Source of the DNA: Mayamaea pseudoterrestris
Lineage: Eukaryota; Bacillariophyta; Bacillariophyceae; Sellaphorales; Sellaphoraceae
Assembly (NCBI GenBank): GCA_027923505.1
Contig: BROI01000024.1
Span: 124,001-188,000 of the forward strand
Length of the DNA stretch: 64,000 bases
Direction: 5' to 3'
The first letter of the stretch is position 1, and each line of letters starts with the position of its first letter. The position numbers and the translations under genes were made by a program. The notes beneath the pieces were generated by a model. It saw nothing but the letters and a program-made list of their open reading frames with translations. It made no database searches and was not told where the DNA came from. This document shows positions 11,420 to 22,495 of the stretch, piece after piece.

Positions 11420-11653
11420 TAAAAGAAACCTGCTAGCTGAAGTGCAAGTTAGGTGTCAATCAAGCTCGCCAGGGAGTAGACGCTGGAGAGTCCTTTAGTT
11501 GTAGCAATAAGCTCACAATTTTAGATTTGAGTTGCTTTCAAACAAGTTGTCGTCGAGCGTAAGTGCGGGACTTTGATTCCAAGAGTCATAGGCTGCCGCC
11601 AGGGGACTAAACTAAAGTCCTCGGGTAGCTCGTCACCAGATAGACTTCTTTGA
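11420..11653 (+). repeat. copia-1 left LTR
   Basis: 234 bp, matching 19174-19407 without any difference I can find. The ends read TAAAAG and CTTTGA, a near-inverted pair, rather than the usual TG...CA. The boundaries are fixed by the empty site in copy B and the CTCAT duplication. Confidence 0.93.
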
Positions 11654-11665
11654 GGTTATGAGCCC
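11654..11665 (+). other. copia-1 primer-binding site (initiator tRNA-Met half)
   Basis: GGTTATGAGCCC lies immediately after the left LTR. It is the reverse complement of GGGCTCATAACC, the anticodon stem and loop (CAT anticodon) of initiator tRNA-Met. Priming from a 5'-half tRNA-iMet fragment is known for Drosophila copia, so the site is typical of the family even though it does not match a tRNA 3' end. Confidence 0.8.
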
Positions 11666-12159
11666 AAACAGCTATCGCGAACCTTGACAAAACCTGATTG
11701 TCAAGCTTAACAAGAGAAGATGCATTCCATACGAAGAAGCAACCGGGCGTAACAAGAACTTTCGCGAATTTTTGTCACCATCCGATCGTCTGGATTAAGC
11801 CCCTCGCCAAGGGTAATATGGCCCGTGTCAAGCGTCACTGATCCTGTACAGTCTAACAGACAGTACCAAGCAAGCAGTCGCGTCAACACTTTGATTACTG
11901 AGCGAGTCCCTTAAGTGGAAACTTTCGCCAAAAGTGTCAATGCCTCCCAATTATTGCAAGTTGGTCATTTAAGAAGGCTGCCTAAAATAGGCTTAAATAA
12001 GAAATTTCGAGTATCCAACGGAAGAAAATTCCTGGCGTGCTCGCCCACGGTTTGTCGAGTTGCCACCATGAGGCAAACGAAACCAAAACAAGCAAGCAAA
12101 CAGCAAGCGTTTTAACCAAGTTAACAAGCAGCAATCAACCACCTACCGTTACCATCAAG

Positions 12160-13803
12160 ATGTCCAAGACCACCGAAGCGTTGGAGAGGGAGCTCAAGGA
12201 GCTAGCGAAGCTTGTAGCGCAGCTACAGAAGGAGAAGGAGACGGCGTCGAGCGAAACCAAAACCAAGGCGACCAAGGCGATTGAGGACGTCAAACCAAAG
12301 GCGCTCCCTTCAAGCCTCGCCGGTTTCATTGATGTTAGCGAGGATGACGTCGTTAGCGATGCAACGGCGAAGATGAAGCGTTTCTATCAGGGCGTCGAAA
12401 ACTTGAAGCGCCTCGACCCAGCTGACTCCATCAAACACCAGGAGAAGGCGAAGAAAGCTATCATTAACATCCGTCTCTCGAAGCCAGCCATCGAGCAGAT
12501 CCATAACTTGACGGATTTGCAGCATATCCAAAAGTTCGAGACGATTAAGATGACCATTGCGGGTGTTATTGAGGATTACGGATTCGCGCCGCCATTCATC
12601 ATCGTCTTCTTGAAGGACGACGGCAAGCGCGACACCACTAAGGAACCGTTCTATCTCCTTTCTGGCAAGTCCTTCCATAACATCACGTTGAAGCAAGTCC
12701 TCGACTCGACTAAGTGGTATCTCAAGCACAGCCATGACTCGGCTGTCGCTTGTCGTGTCTCCCATGAGATGCTTATCAACATCTGCTCCCCCGAGCTCGC
12801 GTCACTGCTCTTTGAAAAGCTCAAGTTCCATGCGGCAAAGGAGCTATCTGAGTTATCCCTAGACCAAGTCGGTCCCGTTACCTACTGGTACTTGCACCGT
12901 CTGCTCACCGAGTGTGGCCCGAACGCCCAAATCACGGTGAATGCTAAGCTAATGGCTCTTGGATTGACGGATTTTGAAGGCGAAAGCGTCGACTCATTGA
13001 CCAATGCATTCGATGCTGGTGTGTCCTACATTGAAGGCAGCGGCAGTCAAGTTCCGAACAAGGCGACATTGTATTACAATGCTTTGCTTAAGTCATCGGT
13101 GCAGCCGTTTGTTGATGCAATGAAAATCCAGAACGAGATCCATAGCAGCAATAAGCAGAAGGAGGACGGCGCCTCAACGGCAATGACTTACCAGGAGCTC
13201 AAGCAGTTGGCCCGCAGCAAGGCGCAAGAGTTGGCGAAGGACTGGAATCTTACTAGTCGCACTGGAGCTGCATTCCAAGCCAGTACACCTGGAGAGACGC
13301 AGTTTCGCCTCGGCAATAACCAAGGCCGAGGAGGCGGCAATGGAAACCGGAGCAATGCTAATAACCATCCGGCACCGGCAGAAGGCGGATCCGAGCGGCA
13401 GACCTTTGCCGGAACAGAGAAGCTTTACTGTCGACGATGCCGACGCTGGTTGCCTGTGTCCAGTAACAAGGCACATGTAACGGCCGATCACCGCAGCAAT
13501 CCAAACAACGGTGGCGGCAATAGCAGCAACAATGGCGATGGCTCTGGTGGATCCAGTCGCGGCCGCTCCCAGTCGCGCGAGCGGAATAACAGCGGCAATG
13601 GCAATGGTGGCGGGGGCGGTAACAACAACGGAAACAGTAACGGCGGCAGAGGCAATGGAGGCAGAAGGCGCCGCAACAGGAACAATGGTGGGCGCGGTGG
13701 CCAGGGCGGCAATACTCAAAGCGCCCAGCAACCGACCCAGTCGACAACCACGTCGAGCGGTTACCTCTCTAGCTTCTCCATGAATCTGTTCCCCGAAATG
13801 TGA
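12160..13803 (+). mobile_element. copia-1 gag region
   Basis: An open frame beginning MSKTTEALEREL with an N-terminal coiled coil, a helical capsid-like middle and a Gly/Asn/Arg-rich tail containing CRRCRRW, which suits a nucleic-acid-binding end. Gag identity rests on position between primer site and pol and on composition, not on a clear motif. The stretch from here to pol (13804-14550) holds another open, hydrophobic stretch that I cannot assign. Confidence 0.75.
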
Positions 13804-14550
13804 AGGTGTTGGACGCTACTCATGTTCTTTATTATGGTATTGAATCTGAGTGCGTCGGGTTTAAGATTTGCAAGTCTCACAAGTGTTCCAGCTCCTTACC
13901 AGGCAGCAGGCCAAGCTTTCGAGGCAGTTCTTCTTGGAGCCGGTCGATTTATCCTAGCTTTGGCAGCTCTTCTGAGCCAGTCCCCATGGTTGCAGTGTTT
14001 CTATCAAGTTGTTGCAAGTTTCAACCGCAATGGCTTGCTCCTGCTCCAGTGGATTGCCCATTGGACGAGTTGGATGGCGTTTTACTTCATACGTCTCCTC
14101 GATTCAGCGCAAGTGGAAACCGCGTTCCTCGGTGTCCTTTCCAAGCTCCAAGAACCTTGTTACTATGTTCTCCAAGCACTGTGGTTCGTTCTCAAAATGA
14201 ACCCGGTGTCCCAAGTCTTAGGCAAGCTCCTCGAGTGGTTAGCTAAACCGTTCAGGATGCGAGCCGAAGTGTCCCAGTGGACATCTCCACGCGTCTTTCC
14301 AAAGCGCTGGATGGTCCTCGATGCCGTCATGCTCTCTAATCATGCGGCCATGGAAGTGTCACAAGGATTGGTGCGCTACACACGATTCGTGCACCTATTC
14401 TGTCGATATCAAGTCCGTCTACAAGTCATGGTCCCTCTTCGAGTCCTTCTAAGGCGTATACGCCGCAGGGAATGGAAGAAGGCGCAAGTTGCTATTCGAG
14501 AAGCTAGCCAAGCAGATGCACGCTCTCGAGTTGCAAACCAAGGATTTTGA

Positions 14551-17500
14551 CGGCTACACATGCTTTGATTGCCACCAAGATTTACCAAGTCTTTTGGAAG
14601 CGCAAGCGCAATGGTTAGCAATGCTCCAAGTCAGTGCCAAGCAGTGTAAAGTCGAGCGGCAACTGAAGCAAGATGAGGAAGATGCACTAGACCCTCTCCA
14701 AGTCTGTTTCTTTGTGCCTGCCGAGCAAGAGTCTCTACCCCAGGAAGCTTTCTTTGATGCTGTTGGCGATATAACAGACATTGAAGACGTCTTCTTCGAG
14801 GTTGAGCAAATTCCCAGTCCTGTACCCAGTGATGATCCGTCCCCGCTCGCGTCCCTGACCGAGTCCAAGACCAAGATCAAGACCAAGGCCCTGCTCGTGT
14901 CCCTGACCGAGTGCAAGACCAAGTCCCAGTCCAAGTCCTGTTCCCAATGCCAGGCTCTTATGCCGGCGCCAAGCAAGCTTCTCGAGGAGGTTCTCCAAGG
15001 CCATGAAGGCGCATCAACGATAGCTCAAGCTCTTCTCTCCACGGTTGATGAGTCCTTTAACTTGTCGCCGCCCTATCCAGGGAGCCTGTCGCCGCCTCTT
15101 CAATTGCGGTCATCAAGCTTGGGCAAGGAAGACTATAGCAATGCATTCAATGCTCACGTCTTTGACCCAGACTTTGTCATGGCGTTGCATTCGAGGCCAA
15201 GTGTTCAGGGCGGTCAGGAGGAGCTAATCTCCGTCGTCCTAGATACTGGTTGCTCCGTTGCTCTGACGTTTTGTGAGGATGATTTTGTTGAGTTGTCAAG
15301 GACCAAAGGCTTTATCAATACCGCTAATGGCAAGTCTGCTATCACGGGGCACGGCAAAGTGCGTTGGATGTTTATCACGGAGCAAGGCGAGAATGTGGAG
15401 GTCATTGTACCAGCGCATTTGTGTCCTGCCTCCAACCAACGCCTGCTGTCGCCTCAAGGCTATGCTCTATACCACGGTTTAAGCCAAGATGAGATCCAAT
15501 ATGGCGGTTCACATTCATTCTTCTTCATGAACCTGAAGGACCAAGATGGCAAGTTTCACAAGTTCCGTTGTCCCATTCATCCGCGCTCGAACCTTCCACT
15601 AGCGGTTGCCCGCTCAAGCGAGTCCTGCACGTGTGCCGAAGCCAATTGCACAAGTTGCTTCAGCCATGGCTACATTACTGTGGCTGAGGAGACAAACCAG
15701 AATCTAACTGGCAGTCAACGTGAGCTCCTACTGTGGCATCAGCGTCTCGCGCACCGAGCAATGAACTATGTTCAAGACTTGTTTATTCCGAAGGTCGAGC
15801 CCAGCTCCTTGCCTCCTGCTGAGCCACCGCCGGGTCCGTGTATCAAACCGACTCACAGCGGTGCTCGCACATGTCCTGCTCCTAAGTGTGCTGCCTGCCT
15901 ACTAGCCAAGCAGCGGCGCAGCAAGACGAGAGCTCAAGGAGTGCGCAATCTTGTTGATGGCGCTCTGATGGTGGATGATTTGCAGCCAGGTGACCGCGTC
16001 TCTGTTGATCAATACGAGTCGTCAGTCCTCGGTAGACGCCCGACGTCTCGAGGGCGGGAATCCACAGGAATGAAATTTTGCGGCGGTACCATTTACGTGG
16101 ACCATTGTTCCAGAGCTATCTTCTGTATCCACCAAGTCAGTTTGCGAGCGAGCGATACCATCAAGGGCAAGCGGCTAGTTGAAAAATACTTTGACGAAGC
16201 CCTGCCTGGACTAAAGATCAAAGCCTTCCATGGCGACAATGGCATTTTCAACTCAGCCGAGTTTGAGGCCGACTTGTTGCGCCAAGGGCAGACGATTAAG
16301 TTCAGCGGTGTCGGTGCACATCATCAAAACGGTGTTGCAGAACGTTCCATTCAGATTGTGGTAGAGATGGCGAGAACGATGATGCAGCATGCTTCAATGC
16401 ACTGGCCGTCGGAATTCGAGGAAAGTTTGTGGCCCTTCGCCATGGACTATGCCTGCTGGTTGTGGAACAACATGCCGTCCCGAGGAGGTTTAACACCTTT
16501 GGAAGTGATGTCCGGTGTCTCCGGTGGAGGTGCAAACCTTAGCCGTGCAAGAGTTTGGGGTTGTCCAACCTTCGTGTTAGATCCAAAGCTACAAGACAAA
16601 AAGAAGATCCCGAAATGGCGCCCACGCTCCAGGCGAGGCCAGTTTCTGGGCATGTCTACAGCTCATTCATCAACCGTTGGTCTCATCCGGAATCTGGTTA
16701 CTCAGCACGTGTCGCCACAATTCCATGTGGTGTATGATGAGCTGTTCCAGACGGTGGCAAACCCTGGCTTTGACGACGCAGACCCACTATGGATCCGCCT
16801 GTTTCGGTCAAACCGAGAGCTTTACCTCGACATGGAGGAGCTCGAGGCAGACTTGTATCCAGCGCAGTTAAGAGAGGACTACTGGACTGAGGAAGAAGCT
16901 GAGTTTCACCGCAGAGACAAGAGCACAAGTGCAGAAGCTACCGACGAGTTGTATACCGACGTTGACGTTGTGCCGAGCCAAGAGCCAGCCCCAGAGGGCG
17001 GCCAGCCAACTGAAGCACCAACTGATGCGCCAGCTCACGGTTTAGCTAATGTACAAGCTCCTATTGCCGTTGACTCCGTCCCTGACGAGGAAGTTGACGA
17101 AGAACCCGAGCAAGAGGACGAGTCTGCAGAGGCTCCTTCCTTGCAACCAAGTGCCGATCCACAGTCTGACGAAGAGACTGTCCTAGCCAACAACCAGTCA
17201 CAGCACCGCCGTTCCAAGAGGAAGACCAAAGGTCAGCGCAAACAATTGCGGTTTGACGAAGAGTTCCATCTTGCAGAGCGCGCCGTCTTGACGGAAGAAG
17301 GTTGGGTGATCCGAGCCAAGAACTCCAAAAGGGTTGGTGCGATTGTGTATCCCATAGAGAAGGACGATATTACAGGCCAACGCATGGATTGGACTGCCAC
17401 AGCAAGTTCTAGTTCATTAGCGGCGCTCTTCACTGAATATGAGCGACTGTACACCGATCCTTACTCAATGGAGATTGACGATTCACATCCGTTCTCGTAT

Positions 17501-19147
17501 GCCGCCAAGGTCGCCGACGCAGATTCTCCTACTTACCGGGACATTTGCCGAGCAGACGAGGAAAGCCAAGCCAAGTGGATGACTGCTATGCAGGGCGAAA
17601 TGGACGCGCTCTTTAGCAAAGGAACGTTTGAGTGGATTCACAAATCAAAAGTTCCCAAGGGCAAGCAAGTCATTCCAACAACCTGGGTCTTCAAAGTGAA
17701 GCGAGCCGTCGACATGAGTATTCGCAAGTTCAAAGCGAGATTCTGTGTCAGAGGCGACCGCCAAGATCTTAAAGATGAAGATGGCGCTGAGCCAAGCGTT
17801 TACGCTCCCGTTGTCCAATGGTCCACCATAAGACTGATGTTTAACCTGATGATTGCTCACAAGCTCAAGTCGACCCAGATTGATTTCCGCAATGCTTTCG
17901 TTCAGTCTGATTTGCCAGAGCCGATTTACATCCAAGCTCCAGCAGGTTTGAATGACCCTAGCAAGAAGGATCACGTTCTTAAGGTCTTGAAGAGTTTGTA
18001 TGGCGACAGGCGCGCACCCCAGTTATGGTTCAAGCATTTGTGCAAAGGATTGGAGATGCAAGGATTCAAGCCGTCTCAGCACGATCCGTGTCTCTTTATC
18101 CGCCACGATTGCGTCTTCTTTGTTCATGTTGATGACGGTTGCTTTGTCTCCAAGTCGCAGACATTGATTGACAAGTGCATCAACAACTGATTAAGGATGG
18201 CTATGATTTGGATCCTGAGCGCAGCAAATTAGCTGGTTTTCTTGGCATCAAGATTGAAGAGGAGAAGGACAGCAAAGGCAAAAGCAATGGTAAACCTCGT
18301 CCTTACTCAAAACTCACTCATTGAGCACATCCTCAAAGTGCTCAAGCTATCTGATTTGAAATAAACCAAGCTCATCCCTGCAGCCAAAGCCTTAAAGGCA
18401 TGCAAGGAACGTCCAGCCCATGAATAACATTGGAATTACAGGTCCATCGAAGGTGTGATGCTCTATCTAGTGCAGAATACAAGACCAGACATTGCAATGG
18501 CGGTTCACCAAGCGGCACGATTTGCTAACGATCCACGCGACGTGCATTCCAAGGCTCTCTTCTACATTGGTCAGTACCTACTAGCTACACGAACCAAGGG
18601 AATGATCCTGCGCCCGAACCGTAATTCAATGCATTTGGACATGTATTGTGACGCCGACTTTTCCGGTCTATTCAAAGTGGAAGACCGTGACGACCCAAGA
18701 AGCGCCCGCTCTCGAACTGGTTACATTATCACGTTAGGAGGAGCGCCAGTGCTCTGGGCAAGCAAGCTCCAGACGGAGATTGCGACTTCTACCTGCGAGG
18801 CCGAGTACATTGCGTTATCTACAGGAATGCGATCACTGCTACCAGCCCGCTGGATTTTACAAGAAGTTACTAGCATGTTGCAGTTGCCGTCAAAGCAGCG
18901 CTCTGTCATTTCAACCGTTTGGGAAGACAATGATGCAGCTTTGATTCTGGCCACAACAGACCCACCCAAGATCTCGTCACGAACCAAGCATTTCAATGTG
19001 AAATATCACTGGTTTAGGAGTCACCTTAAGAAGGGACAGATTGAGTGCAAGCGAGTCGATACCAAGGAGCAGTGGGCAGACATTATGACGAAGCCACTGG
19101 ACCGTATCCGACTGGAAGCAATCCGTAAGAAGATCATGGGATGGTAA
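14551..19147 (+). mobile_element. copia-1 pol region
   Basis: Recognisable parts in order: aspartic protease signature LDTGCSVAL near 15240, gag-pre-integrase (LLLWHQRLAHR) near 15730, integrase core with FHGDNGIF and NGVAERSIQ (16000-16400), copia reverse transcriptase (TTWVFKVK, QIDFRNAFVQ, FVHVDDG; 17670-18150) and RNase H (CEAEYIALS, near 18800), ending in the Ty1/copia tail MTKPLDRIR. Treated as a fossil, with perhaps two or three breaks. Confidence 0.9.
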
Positions 19148-19173
19148 GACCCTGTTGCTCACTTGAGGAGGAG

Positions 19174-19407
19174 TAAAAGAAACCTGCTAGCTGAAGTGCA
19201 AGTTAGGTGTCAATCAAGCTCGCCAGGGAGTAGACGCTGGAGAGTCCTTTAGTTGTAGCAATAAGCTCACAATTTTAGATTTGAGTTGCTTTCAAACAAG
19301 TTGTCGTCGAGCGTAAGTGCGGGACTTTGATTCCAAGAGTCATAGGCTGCCGCCAGGGGACTAAACTAAAGTCCTCGGGTAGCTCGTCACCAGATAGACT
19401 TCTTTGA
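19174..19407 (+). repeat. copia-1 right LTR
   Basis: Identical to the left LTR by eye. It is preceded by the purine-rich tract TTGAGGAGGAG and followed by the CTCAT target duplication. It ends 108 bases before the UFD1 A start codon, so any LTR promoter or terminator signal could affect UFD1 A. Confidence 0.93.
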
Positions 19408-19412
19408 CTCAT
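19408..19412. repeat. Target-site duplication of copia-1, right
   Basis: The second CTCAT. The sequence after it (TATACTTCCATC) continues the UFD1 promoter exactly as in copy B. Confidence 0.95.
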
Positions 19413-19515
19413 TATACTTCCATCTTGTTTATACGGAGTAGACTATTGAAATTGTGGCGGTTGAGGGCGAACAACTGATTATTGTATATATCTAACAAAC
19501 TACTACTAGCACGTT

Positions 19516-20866
19516 ATGATGCACGGATGGTTTGCCGGTGGAGCCGGAGGTCTTCCGCACCCGCAGCGCTTCTTTCAGGAGGATTATCACTGCTACAGTG
19601 TTGCCTACGCGGACAAGCCTCACTTGGAGGTATGTAACAGTGATTATTTTGAGAGAATACAGATTAAACCGAATATTGGGGGATGAGTCGTTTATATGCC
19701 AGTGGGAGAATGCAAGAGATGACGAATTGACAATGAGCTGTCAGTGCATTTATTGTTTCCTCTTGCACTTCTCTCTCGGTCTCATTTATCTTACGGACTT
19801 CCCCTAAATCATTTGTTTCTGTTATATCCAGAGAGGAGACAAAATTTTGCTTCCTCCATCGGCCTTTGATACATTGGCGCGTCTTCAAGTCGACTACCCT
19901 ATGCTCTTTCAGCTGCGAGCTGGTGATCGAACAACTCACTGCGGCGTTTTGGAATTTACAGCCGAGGAAGGCTGCGTCTACATTCCATTTTGGATGATGC
20001 AAAATCTGTTGATTGAGGAAGGCGCTGTTGTCTCTGTCAAGAATGTTTCACTACCAAAGGCTACCTTGATCAAGCTGCAGCCGCAGTCGGTTGACTTTCT
20101 TGAAATATCCAATCCGCGCGCCGTACTCGAGCATGCGTTACGCAACTACTCGTGCGTCACGTTGCACGATATTATTCAGATTCCGTACAATGGCAAGAAT
20201 TATCACCTGGAGCTTAAGGATGTCCAGCCGGCACCAGCGGCCTGCATTATAGAAACAGACTGCAATGTTGACTTTGATGCGCCAGTTGGTTACAAGGAAC
20301 CGCAAAATAATTCAGCTACAGCTAAACCCGGTAATACTGCAATGAGTGATGCATCTGCGATGACTGAGTCGAATGGCATTGTCAATGGCGGCAACACGGC
20401 CGCGGCCGAAGCAACTACACCGCCCAAGCCAGCCGGCGTGCGGATCGTCAATGGCGTTGTTGTCCGACCCGAGACATCTGCAACTTCTTCGTCTGTCCCC
20501 ATGGACTTGGTCGCGGAGCGCACTGGCGGAACTGGCATTCAACCCAATGCCATGGTCACGCAGCAGCAAGCGGCGGCTGCTCCAGCGGTCGAGTATTGGG
20601 CCGTGGCGGCTGGTTCAGGGAGTCGGTTGGATGGCAAGGCTGCAACTCCACTTAAAGGAAGCAACGGGGAAGTAGTCGACGTGGACAAGGTTCGAGCAGC
20701 TGCCGCTGAAGCGGCACAGAAGCGAGCAGAGGCGCAATTAACTGGAATTTTTGGCAATGGCGATGCTCCTGTGGTTTCCAAACGCAAGAGCAAGGTTGGC
20801 AGCAAGTTCAGTCGATTGAAGCAAACGAGCGCTTTTCAAGGAGACGCACAAGCTTTTGGAAAGTAG
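19516..20866 (+). CDS. UFD1: UFD1, ubiquitin-fusion degradation adaptor, copy A
   Basis: Exons are 19516-19629 and 19832-20866 (382 aa); the intron has GTATGT and CAG ends. The first ATG of the ATGATG pair is used. The Ufd1 fold fills residues about 15-200: YHCYSVAY, LLPPSAFDTLARL, YPMLFQL, THCGVLEFTAEEG, WMMQNLLIEEG, PQSVDFLEISNPRAVLE, NVDFDAPVGYKEP. A low-complexity Ala-rich tail with short conserved end motifs follows, where the p97- and Npl4-binding segments normally lie. UFD1 with Npl4 recruits ubiquitinated proteins to Cdc48/p97 for ERAD. Red-lineage algae also have plastid-import versions (SELMA), but no targeting presequence is seen here, so this is the host cytosolic type. It was originally divergent from Pelota over about 250 bases; copia-1 now separates them. 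The 3' half is almost identical to copy B. Confidence 0.95.
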
Positions 20867-21502
20867 CATCGGTCGAAAAGTGAAAAGATTGCGAATGAGA
20901 GTTTGCGCTCGGTGAAGGTTGATGACTTTTGACCGAACGTAACATACATACTAAATAGAATTGCTTTCTTTAGCTTACCCACACATTATAACTACTCTAA
21001 CCGGTAGAAGCGCCACTTGAATGCATTAGTAAGTCTGCAACCAGTCCATATACCTACCGGTAGTATCGGTATCATAGCTGGCCAAAGGACAGATTCTCCG
21101 ACAAACATTGATCTGAAATGAATTCTACCGAGTTTGAAAACGACATGAGAGTATCCGCTTTGTGCTGACGCGATGACCGAACTGACGTCAGCCTTGCTGA
21201 CACCTTTTGATAAAATTCGACACAACATTTCTGACTTGTGACCAGTGAATGAACCGATCGGCGTCGGCAAAAGCCAATCATGAGCCAGATCATTCGTACG
21301 TACTTGAACAATGCCTCGTAAGAAGTGAAGTCAGTTGACCTTGCATTTTTTGACACCGCGGGATCACACGATAAGAGTCTCGCCACATGCTGACATCATG
21401 ACATCAGGCATCTCAATCTGGCCGCTCACATTGGAAAGGATTCTGCGACGCACGCACAATTTTTGCGTCCTCGAGCCATCACCCATCAAGCGATCGAACA
21501 TC
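20867..21502. promoter_or_regulatory. UFD1-HSF intergenic region, copy A, with CRE palindrome
   Basis: 636 bases of UFD1 3' end and HSF promoter. TGACGTCA at 21183-21190 is a perfect cAMP-response/bZIP palindrome; copy B has TGACGTGA at the same place. Further TGACATCA-like half sites lie near 21390-21412. TACCGGTA palindromes near 21052 vary in copy number between the two copies. The minus-strand open frames here look like chance. Confidence 0.4.
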
Positions 21503-22279
21503 ATGGCAACTACTGCGACTTTCTCCCATGAACAAGCAAGCGCTGCTGCTTTGGATCAATTCAAGTTTCCCCGCACGGGAAAGCGAGGCGTTCCGCAGCA
21601 ATTCCCAAGAAACTTGTATGACATGCTTGACATTGAGAGTAGACTCATGCAAGAGGACGCCAATCACCCCAAGATTATCGGATGGTCCGAAACTGGACGT
21701 GCCTTTCGCATCTTTGACGTCTCGGCCTTCTCTCTTGCTGTACTCCCTCGCTACTTTCGCACCAAGAAGTTCAGCTCATTTCAGCGCAACCTAAATTTGG
21801 TAAGTCAGCTTTCTTGCCCTGACATGCTCGCTGAATGACGACATGATATCACTAACATCTTTTCTCACTCACCTCTTTTCTCCTTTATCAACTCACAGTA
21901 TGGCTTCACCAAGGTTCGCCGAGGTCCGGACCTTGACATGTACGCCCATCCCTCCTTTGTCAGGGACTCGCCAGACTCGCTCGTACACCTCCGGAAGCTT
22001 GGTGGCGCCCGAAAGAATTCACAGCTGACAATACTTCGCCCCGTTTCTCCGACCACATCGGCGGGAAGCTCCGTCGGATCAGGCTCTCTTGGCCATCCAA
22101 GCCCGCCGGCGAGCCCGGTTGTTCAACATTTTAATGCGAAATCATCGTGTTACTCTCGACCAACCCTGCCGGCCATGGCAGCGATTCCTCGCAAGGTCAG
22201 TGGCGCTGACGACCAGCGCGGATGCTTGGATCTTTTGGCTCTTGCCATGGAGTATGCCGATGAACACGCTGTTGTTTAA
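21503..22279 (+). CDS. Small heat shock transcription factor (HSF-type), copy A
   Basis: Exons are 21503-21799 and 21899-22279 (225 aa); the intron (GTAAGT...CACAG) interrupts the DNA-binding domain between RNLNL and YGFTKVRRG, near the conserved HSF intron site. The winged-helix domain covers residues about 25-115: FPRNLYDML at the start, IIGWSETGRAFRIFD, LPRYFRTKKFSSFQRNLNLYGF with the recognition helix, then the HPSF segment. After it comes a Ser/Pro-rich stretch and a short tail. I see no hydrophobic heptad trimerisation region, so it may act as a monomer or through partners. Diatoms carry many such short HSFs. It should be nuclear; its targets are unknown. Exon 1 is identical to copy B. 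Confidence 0.93.
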
Positions 22280-22495
22280 AACACATTTCTCGACTTTCAA
22301 GTCGTCTCGAGCCTCAAACGCCTCGAACCCCGCTAGCTACGCTTTTTTCCATCTGAACACAAAACATGTACAATAAACGTATGAAATCACACTGTTCAAA
22401 CGCTACCATACAAATAGTACATTCAGCAACATAATATTATGACACTACTTTACTTGTCAAGCTCGTAGTTTTCCTAGCGACTCTTGTAGCAATCA

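Larger units (their letters stand above)
11420..19407 (+). mobile_element. Ty1/copia LTR retrotransposon copia-1 (fossil, very young)
   Basis: A 7988-bp element with two 234-bp LTRs that look identical base for base, a 5-bp target duplication, a primer-binding site, a gag region, a pol region in copia order (protease, integrase, reverse transcriptase, RNase H) and a purine-rich tract just before the right LTR. The domain order, with integrase before reverse transcriptase, defines Ty1/copia. It is broken, with perhaps two or three breaks in pol. Identical LTRs put the insertion very recently and after the segmental duplication, because copy B has the empty site. It lies between Pelota A and UFD1 A, in their divergent promoter. 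Confidence 0.95.

Noticed and set aside
11915-12115. Small open frame in the copia-1 leader
   Set aside because: Chance frame in non-coding leader sequence; no match.
13174-13783. Several long antisense Ala/Pro/Cys-rich frames
   Set aside because: Other-frame readings of the Gly/Asn-rich gag tail.
13822-14550. Hydrophobic 242-codon frame between gag and pol of copia-1 as a possible extra protein
   Set aside because: No recognisable domain and it overlaps other open frames; the evidence does not separate a real extra gene from pol-leader sequence.
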